Below, one piece after another: positions 56,400 through 64,000 of a stretch of DNA of 64,000 nucleotides. The stretch comes from Marchantia polymorpha subsp. ruderalis (taxonomy: Eukaryota; Streptophyta; Marchantiopsida; Marchantiales; Marchantiaceae), in the NCBI GenBank assembly GCA_037833965.1, contig AP031352.1, positions 17,092,501-17,156,500 on the forward strand, given 5' to 3'. Each line of letters begins with the position of its first letter. Position 1 is the stretch's first letter. Below the pieces are notes generated by a model. The model searched no databases, had not been told where the DNA came from, and saw nothing but the letters and a program-made list of their open reading frames with translations. Made by a program: the position numbers and the translations under genes.

Positions 56400-57842
56400 G
56401 CTTATACGGTTGAGGTTTATTCTATTTAAGAAGTAACCTTGGATCCTAGCTACTTATAGCTAGGACGGTCGCCTGGTTTGGAGATAAATATCTCACTTGT
56501 ACATCAAGTCTTGTGTGAGAAACCTGGAGTAAAGTGCAGTGTGTTTTTGGTGGAATTAGCCCCTTGGAAGGGATGAATCACTTTACAATCTGTGTCAATT
56601 ATTTACTATCACTTGCCTGTTTTGCATTTACAATTGGTATCAGAGCTTGTGTTTGTTGTTTTTAAAGTGTTTGTTAGATGGTTTACGTTCATAGCAGATA
56701 ATTGCAAGCTCAGTTTTTATTCTGTCAGTTTTGTTTGGTGTGATTTATTCGACATAAAACTCTGACAAGAATTTCTACCATGAAGTGACATACAAAGTTG
56801 AAGAGCGGGAGAAGTTCAACAAAAACAGTGTAAAAAGCAAGGCAACTTTTCAGGTGGTGCGCCTAAAGATAGTCGACTATACTGCTTTGTCATGGAACTA
56901 CAAGTTAGGGAAGGCGAACAATGTGTTTGATCATGTTTGATCCTAAAGAGAGTCAAAACATATCGACAATCTAAACATCATGACCACATTGAAGGCTGTC
57001 GGGAACTTATGTTATGCTTCAATTCTAGAATGTCCAATCATCTAAATGGAAAGGTTACGTTGATTGTGGAGTGTCACCGTCCTGTGTTGATATCATTGTT
57101 GGACGATCATCTTTGATTTGCCTTTCATACAATATGGCAGATCTATAAAATCAATCTTGCATGGTTGCTTGTGCTCAATAAACACGGCTAAACGCAGTGA
57201 ACTTTTTCTCTATGTCAGTTGGCAATTGTGGCAAGCGGGCGAGAAAGTTGCTTTTCAGCACTAGACAAGAGATATGAGATTAAATGTAAAGCCAAGTGTC
57301 TTCATGCTAAACCGATTCACAAACAATACCTCTAATGAATTTAACAGACACTGCTCCTGATTGCTTCTAGAAAGCTCGCACCTTTTGAAACTGATGGTTA
57401 TACCGGCTCGGCAAGGAGCTCACCACTCCTGATTGCCTCATGAAAGCTCTCACCTTTTGAAACTGATGGTTATACTGGCTCGGCAAGGAGCTCACTGTTT
57501 GTTGGCCAAATCGGCATAAATTACAACTTCATCCATAGCTTTGATCGATCTGCTCAAGCTCCAAGAAATGTGACTTGAATGAAGTATTGGCACGAACTTG
57601 GAATCTATGGAGTTGAGTACAACAGACAAGCTAGATAGAAAAGAAGTGTCACCATCCAAGAATCTCCGTGACCAACTAGCTTATCGAGAGTATTGAGAGC
57701 TTTCAGTGGATAAGACAAGCATTCAAGCATTAATGCACGCATTTACACTCTCGAAGTCAACGGTGCGCTGACTTCGAAAGGATACAAGATTCCATCCCAA
57801 TTTTGACCGCTTTCTAAGTACAATGCAGAGAATATCCTCATC
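56400..57842 (+). mobile_element. LTR retrotransposon 5' LTR end and leader (fossil)
   Basis: A sequence ending in CA at about 56632 is followed by TGGTATCAGAGC at 56635-56646, the classic primer-binding site complementary to initiator tRNA-Met. This marks the end of a 5' LTR and the start of an internal region on the plus strand. The internal part runs to the hAT end at 57843 without a recognisable intact polyprotein. The element is broken and incomplete. The LTR start is uncertain and the matching 3' LTR was not found. Family is probably Copia, an inference. Confidence 0.55.
57354..57497. repeat. 72-bp tandem duplication
   Basis: Copies 57354-57425 and 57426-57497 share ctcctgattgc and then ccttttgaaactgatggtta, with a handful of differences. 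The repeat lies in the internal region of the LTR fossil. Confidence 0.85.
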
Positions 57843-57932
57843 TAGGGCAGAGCCAAGATTTTTCAACAGTTGTGCAGCATGTTAGATAGCACCGCAGTTG
57901 AATTTTTTCTTAGCTAATTTTGTTACAGAATT

Positions 57933-58325
57933 GTGTTAAAATCAAAACTTCAGTACAAAAAATTCAAAGAAGTAGATCTAAATTGTAAAAAACCAAAATT
58001 CTCTATACAAATTCAACTACACTGTGTTAAATTCAAAAATCTTGTAACTCATAACAAAGAATTCAAAAAAGTATATCCAAATTATAAAAAAAACCAAATT
58101 TTATGAATTAATAAAACTTCATTGTGTAACAATCAAAACTACTGACACTCATGACAGAGAATTCAAAATAGAAAATACAAACTGGAAAAAAATCTGAATT
58201 CAATGTGTTAATCCAATTGGAATGTGTTAGAATTAAAACTTCTTTTACCCATGACAGAGAATTCAAATAAGTAGATCCAAACCCAAAAACAAACCAAATT
58301 CTCTGTATCAATCCAACTGCAAACA
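57933..58325. repeat. Tandem array of about 100-bp units next to hAT 3' end
   Basis: Four imperfect units start at 57933, 58024, 58124 and 58224, each with gtgtta-a-atcaaaact, then gacagagaattcaaa-agtag, then aaccaaattctctgt. The array lies between the hAT terminal repeat and its dimerisation-domain block, so it belongs to the element's 3' untranslated part. Confidence 0.8.
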
Positions 58326-59322
58326 TCGAGTGCTAAGCGCTTGAAATTTCTCGATAATAACGTCGGTGATGATTTCTTGTGCTAACTCTCTTTCAACAAA
58401 TAAACTAATAGCATCAGCAAGGTATACATCCTCCATTTTGTTTCTCAACCGCATTTTCACAATCTATAATGATGAGAACGAATGTTCTGTTGACACAGTG
58501 CTGACATGTAAAGTTAAAACCAAACTGATTAGTCAAAAAATAAGATGATTAGTAACATACTTTTGAATTCAAACATTGTTATAGCTAAAGCATAATGATA
58601 TTGAATTCCAGAAAAAGCTTTGTTTAACCTCAACTCTATGCAGAATTGTATAATCTATTGTTTTAACATCATCAAATCATATTATTCAAAGTCATGTGGA
58701 TACATCCGTCCCTACTCATTTAGCTCTTAGACATTTCCATGAATGCGAAAGTGATCTGATCATAAATAGGCAATTTGTGTGAACAATGCATACGAACATT
58801 GAGGAAAAAGGTCATCAAGCTCACTTAACTGTGAATCTACAATGTTGAAAAAGATCTCCACATGATAATAATGATCATAGGTTATGTTGTCAGCATTGAG
58901 ACAAGGTCGTCCCGTAAGCACATAACTTGATTCCAGATCAGGGGCAGCAATGTTTTTTGTGAGACGAAAAGATTGAACCGCTTCATATATTGTCTTCCAT
59001 ACTTTTTCCAATTTCATTTCCTGCAATTCATACTTTGAAACAACAACAAGGTCCATAGCGTTGAGAATGTATTGGTATTTACGTTGTTAAGCTTCCGAAA
59101 GAACTACGGACTTGCTTAAAATCATATTCATAATGTGTAACATTAGATTAAAGTCAAAGCAACATATCGCTTCCAACAGTCTTGAGTATTCTACGTTTGA
59201 ATATGTTACATTTGTATCTTCCACAATAATTTCAAGAACTTTGACAACTGGATCAAGCACTCAACAAATAGAAACAAAATGAGTTCTCCATCTTGTCTCT
59301 CATGGCCGCCAGAATGATTGCT

Positions 59323-59500
59323 CCTGATTTAATCCGCGACTTGTTCTCATTTCTTTGCCAACAATTGCATCACGGATGTTAGCTGCCTGCAATTCTTAAA
59401 ACTGATCTGCACCTGATTTAATCCGCGACTTGTTCTCATTTCTTTGCCAACAATTGCATCACGGATGTTAGCTGCCTGCAATTCTTAAAACTGATCTGCA
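59323..59500. repeat. 89-bp perfect tandem duplication inside hAT
   Basis: Copies 59323-59411 and 59412-59500 look identical by eye, starting cctgatttaatccgcgac and ending actgatctgca. Eighty-nine is not a multiple of three, so it shifts the transposase frame. Perfect identity suggests a recent event in an already decaying element. Confidence 0.93.
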
Positions 59501-60693
59501 CGTTTACAAGAAGCATTACCGTGACACATAATGATTACAATTCAACAAAGAATCCACAAACTTTGATATGATTCTTGGATGCTGATATCAAAGCAAGTTG
59601 AAATCGGTGTGCAAAAAAATAACCATAATATGTTGAAGTTATTTCTCTTAAGATGATAGTCTTCAACCGGTTAATGTCTCCACGCATATTAGATGTTCTA
59701 TCATATCCTTGTCCTCGTACATAGGATAATGAAAGACTGTGTCGGCTCAAAGTGGAAACAATGGCAGCCATCAGCAATTCCTAAACGTGTATCGGCAACA
59801 TGGATTAAAAACCTCTTTTGAATTACTCTTGAACTATCAAAAAACCTTAAAATCGAACACATCTGCTCCTTTTTCAATTCCATTTGAGCCTCATCAATCA
59901 GCAAACAAAAAAAGCTATCATCGATTTGCTTCACAATATGTTCTCGGACACATGAAGCCATGACCCTTAGTATGTACTTTTGAATGTCTAGAGATGTCAT
60001 CGTTGCATTCTTCGGTACATGATCGAGGCAAACACGTTGATAATCTGCAGAATGCTAATTGAGAAGAGTTAGTAGTTCAAGAAAATCTCCACAATTGAAT
60101 GACTTTCTAGAGTCGTCATGATCACAAAAAACAAGATCTTGATGTGCCAAAAATTGCACTATCTCGATAAATGCTATCAACCGAAGTCTGTGATCAGCTT
60201 TTTGTTGTTCAGATTGACGATTTAGTGTGGCTTCAATTGAAAAAAGCTGGTTTGATAATGACTTCCAGGCAATGAAGTGGAAAGAGTGAGTTGAAGTGTG
60301 TTTACCAACATGTTTTTCCAATTTATAATCTTTTCAAGTAATTTTGTTCCAGTTTCCAACAACTTCAATGACAAATTCTCTTAAAGCTGGTGTATCTTGC
60401 ACAAATAAATAACAAGGAAAGCAATACACAATATCTTTTGCAAGGCTATATTCAAGCCAAGGATGCAAAGCAAACCATTGAAAATAGAAACGGAAAAACC
60501 TATCACTATGTCTTACAAAAGGATATCTCGACAGTTGTGGTTGAAAATGTATTTTAAATATGTAAGCCTTCCGAATTCTATCCCTATAAGAGGCTGCGTA
60601 GGATGAAATGGTTGGTCTCAGATCTAAATTGCGCTCCAACGTGGCCACAAATATATACTCTTTACATTGACGCTTTAAAATTCTATTATCCAA

Positions 60694-63600
60694 GTAAATA
60701 GATGAAAAATTTTAACTCTTTTTTTTGAAATTTTAAGAAAAAAATATTTTGATTATTAAATTTTTTTAAAATTATAAAAAACAAGCAGCTAAAAATTTGC
60801 TACAAAGTTAAATCATGGTACTTTGTTAATAGAAAATTTGAACAAAAGTAAAATCACATGAAACAAAAATATTTTTAAAACAATGATATTGACTTAATTT
60901 TTGAATATTTCTTAAAAATAAATCAAGAAATGAATTTTTTTTCTTATACTGTGATTTTAGAGTATGATTTGTTACATCCGAGAATCATGTATGTTGATGC
61001 ATATTAGAATCACTTACTTGAAGAGTTTTAAATATCAAAATTTTTACTAAAATCAACGTGTGTGTGTGAAATGTATATATATATATATATATATATAATC
61101 ATTTAAATATTTTAATTTTCAATTATATTTTCTCTTCAATGTTTTTGAAACAGAATTTGTTTATTATTTGATTTTAATTTCAAATTGGAAATGAATGTTT
61201 GAATAAAATCATTTAAAAGTGATTTTGGACATAATATTTTAAATTTTTTTCATTAATTTTATATAATTTAAGAAATTAAAAATTACACATAAAGTTATTC
61301 TGAAAGTAGATCAGTTTTTCAAATATCTTTATTTGACTTATTTTCAAATCATTATAAAAATTTATCATTTTTACGTAATTTTTAGAATTTGTATTCAGGT
61401 TGACTGTGATTGAATTGTTTAAATATTTCTAAAAATTATTGCATATCAAAGTTAAAGAAATTTTAAAAATTTTAAAATCATTTGAATTTTAAAAACAAAT
61501 CTCAAATTCTTTTTATTCATGATTTTGATCCATTTATATTTAAATATTAATATTTAATTATCAAAAAATTTAACAAACAATTAATGTCATTTTTTACTTT
61601 TTCTAACTTCTTTTTCATTTTTCTTAAAAATAAAGTAATTGATTACAACTCTTCCAAAAATTTGTTATTCTATCATGCATGAACAAAATAAAACTTATCA
61701 TCTTCATAAACAAAAGATTAATCAAAACTCATGATGTATTGTTTTCTTGTTATTTTAAATTTTTGTAAAAAATTATAACAAAATTCATTGTTTTTGTACA
61801 AAATATTGTGAGTTCATACTTTCACTTAACTCTTGCTGTATTAATGTAAAGATATACATGTTATAAATTTGTACATAACTAGGCTAACATATAAATTTAT
61901 TGACAGTATAAGACTATGTACATTCCGTGGAAGTTTGTTGTAACAAACTTGTTGAAACTGATTTTTCCTAGCTTCGAATCCTTGGAAGTTTATCATAATG
62001 TATGTCAATCTTAAGATACAAATGGCAAAATAATCAAAGAGCATAGAGAGAGTTACATAAAATTGATGTGAATGAAAAATAGAAATGTGTGCGTAAGATC
62101 ATGACTTTGCATGATTCACAAATGAAAGAACAACTATGCAATTTTTTTATTAACTATCAAAGGCAGTGCAAAAAGTTCAAAAAATGATGCACACACTATG
62201 AGTTATCAAACGCAGTTGTTATTTATAGGTGAAGTCACATCAGAAACAGTTGATGATGTCAAACATATTAACAGTTTAATTGTTGTTTTAACAAGCGACA
62301 ATGGCATAGAATGACAAGTGATAATGCAAATGATTCAACATTTGAAGTACTACAGATGTGACAAGTCAGCAAATTTGAAAAACGTTAGAACAACATATTT
62401 GACAAGTGCAATATTGCATTGAATGACAATCGGCATTCTAGCATTTAAATAGTCAAACTTTAGGTTTGCTAAGTTCACTACAATATTTGTTAACTCTAGT
62501 TGGGTTAAGCATAATCAGTTAAGTTAGTTAGTTGGAGTTACATAAAAAACTAAAATAAGACATTTTGACATCATGGAGTATATTACGCATGATTTATTAT
62601 AACCAGTGAACAAATATTTCCTCGGTAAAACCACACATTTTTATATTGAATGTTTGTCTTTGTTAATATATATTTGATGTCAGATTTTTAACAAACCAAT
62701 TGGAAAATGATTCAAATGTTAATAATAATTTTTTGTAAATAATAATCTAAAATTGTAAAAAATATCGTTTTATACATCAAGTTATATGAAGTATTCATTT
62801 GATCAAACTAACACTCTTTAATCTAAACATCAGTTGATTAGTTTTATTGATGAAATGTATTTTGTTTGAATCATTAATTTGTAGTTTATAATTATTGCAA
62901 TCCAATATTTATAAGTGAATCCATGATTTGTTGTATCTTGTGATTAACTTAGATATTGAATCATGTAATTCATTTGATTCATCAGAAGCTAAATTAGTGT
63001 AACATGATTTTAGATAACTAGATAGAAGAATTGTATAGTTAGCACTTAACTCTAATTGGCTTAAATATGATAAGTTGGTCCAATTAGGTTTGACATTTTA
63101 TAAAAGAGCTGATCATAACTCTTAATCACACATATTATTACTTTAAGTAGAATTTCTTGTGTTTTACAATTACTTGCCACACTTAGATAAATAAAAAACC
63201 AATAAATTCTCGCTGTGTGCTTCTTAATGTTTGGTATCATCCAAGCGCTAAACATGTAGCAATATATTTTAAATTTAGTAAGATTGTTAGTGAATATGTG
63301 TCTAAACATAGCCTCATTGCTTGCATGAATAATAATAACACTATAATTTAATTCTTTCCAAGTAGTTTTCTATCTTATTTAAACTGTATAAGATATATAT
63401 ATATATTTATTTAATTCAAAATTTATATTTTGTGAATCACCTTGATTTTGGCTGTTATTATTTTAAAAAGTCCATGGGAATTGACAAAGAGAGATTGATA
63501 AAAAAAAATTGTGTTTTGTGAAGTATATATTATTTGTGTTCATTACATGGTGAATGAATTTTGCTATGATTTCTTTAAATTTATCATATTTTCTTTCAAA

Positions 63601-64000
63601 TTTTCTTATTTCATGCCAATTATATTTGATTGAATGAGATAATAATTAGTTTTATTGAAATGAAATTTTTTAATATTTACTTTACTTTACTAATATATTT
63701 GCATATTTTTTTGTAAAATATCGAAGATAAATAGTAGATATGAAAATTTTGATTTATGTGTCATTTGTGATATTCGTGAATCTTTTTTAAAAAAGCATTT
63801 GATCCAATTTTTAGCTTTTCACTATATCTGTGAATTATTAAATATATTTTTTCATAAGAATGCAAGCATGCATGATTGAATTATTTCATTATTCATGTTT
63901 TGAATTTTTTAGTGAAATTTTTTTGCAAGTTGTATATGTATATATATATATATATATCAAAATAAAATAAAGTAGTTGTAAACAATATTGATTAATTTTT
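60694..64000. other. AT-rich gene-free right end
   Basis: Extremely AT-rich, with no supported gene or recognisable transposon protein. AT dinucleotide runs occur at about 61074-61098, 63391-63406 and 63937-63958. The first part may include the 5' end of the hAT element. Confidence 0.5.

Larger units (their letters stand above)
57843..60693 (-). mobile_element. Decayed hAT DNA transposon (TTF-zinc-finger/DUF4371 type)
   Basis: Minus-strand blocks appear in the family's order. At 60693-60334 is the N-terminal TTF-type region (WLEYSLAKDIVYCFPCYLF). At 60321-60055 is the HVGKHTSTHSFHFIAWK block. At 60000-59700 is VREHIVKQIDDSFFCLLIDE. At 59777-59535 is the catalytic-core block with GQGYDRTSNMRG and YFFAHRFQLAL. 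At 59056-58760 and 58510-58330 are C-terminal blocks, the last being the hAT dimerisation region (IVKMRLRNKMEDVYLADAIS). Successive blocks are in different frames, and an 89-bp tandem duplication shifts frame in the middle, so no functional transposase is made. The terminal sequence TAGGGCAGAGCCAAGATTTT at 57843-57862 resembles known plant hAT ends. The other end was not found. This is a plain, dead cut-and-paste element. Confidence 0.8.

Overview
The window is nuclear DNA of a photosynthetic land plant. It carries a photosystem I antenna gene (LHCA1), the plastid plastoquinone prenyltransferase HST, a fused dihydrofolate reductase-thymidylate synthase, a plant-type ceramide glucosyltransferase and a mitochondrial-type arginase. 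Exons are split by short GT-AG introns, and gene islands lie in very AT-rich, repeat-laden DNA. The style (compact genes, AT-rich decayed repeats, no close match to the Arabidopsis proteins I remember) suggests a non-seed plant, most likely a moss; that is an inference.

Layout: 1-850 holds the exons of a possible Mpv17/PMP22-like membrane protein running off the left edge. 3702-7881 is DHFR-TS (10 exons). 13604-14203 is a 600-bp non-autonomous DNA transposon with a 10-bp target duplication. 14672-19757 is ceramide glucosyltransferase (15 exons). 19758-29876 has no recognisable gene. 29877-32613 is arginase (6 exons). 37304-38610 is a parvulin peptidyl-prolyl isomerase (4 exons). 41322-42638 is LHCA1 (4 exons). 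47595-48938 is HST in a single exon. From about 49.7 kb to the right end the DNA is AT-rich and full of transposon remains: a Copia fragment, a Ty3/Gypsy fragment, an LTR with primer-binding site, and a decayed hAT DNA transposon with its own tandem repeats.

Exon models were built by hand from homology plus splice sites. For the five multi-exon genes every junction keeps phase, and the total coding length is a multiple of three: 522, 522, 347, 145 and 243 residues, each close to the Arabidopsis protein. All six secure genes, and the candidate at the left edge, lie on the minus strand. They are housekeeping genes of unrelated pathways (folate/dTMP, sphingolipid, arginine breakdown, protein folding, light harvesting, plastoquinone). 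I see no operon-like or cluster logic linking them.

I did not find a convincing new biological system. The most distinctive items are the 600-bp transposon with interlocking inverted repeats, the intronless HST gene among intron-rich neighbours, the long N-terminal extension of DHFR-TS, and several tandem-duplication arrays in the repeat-rich parts.
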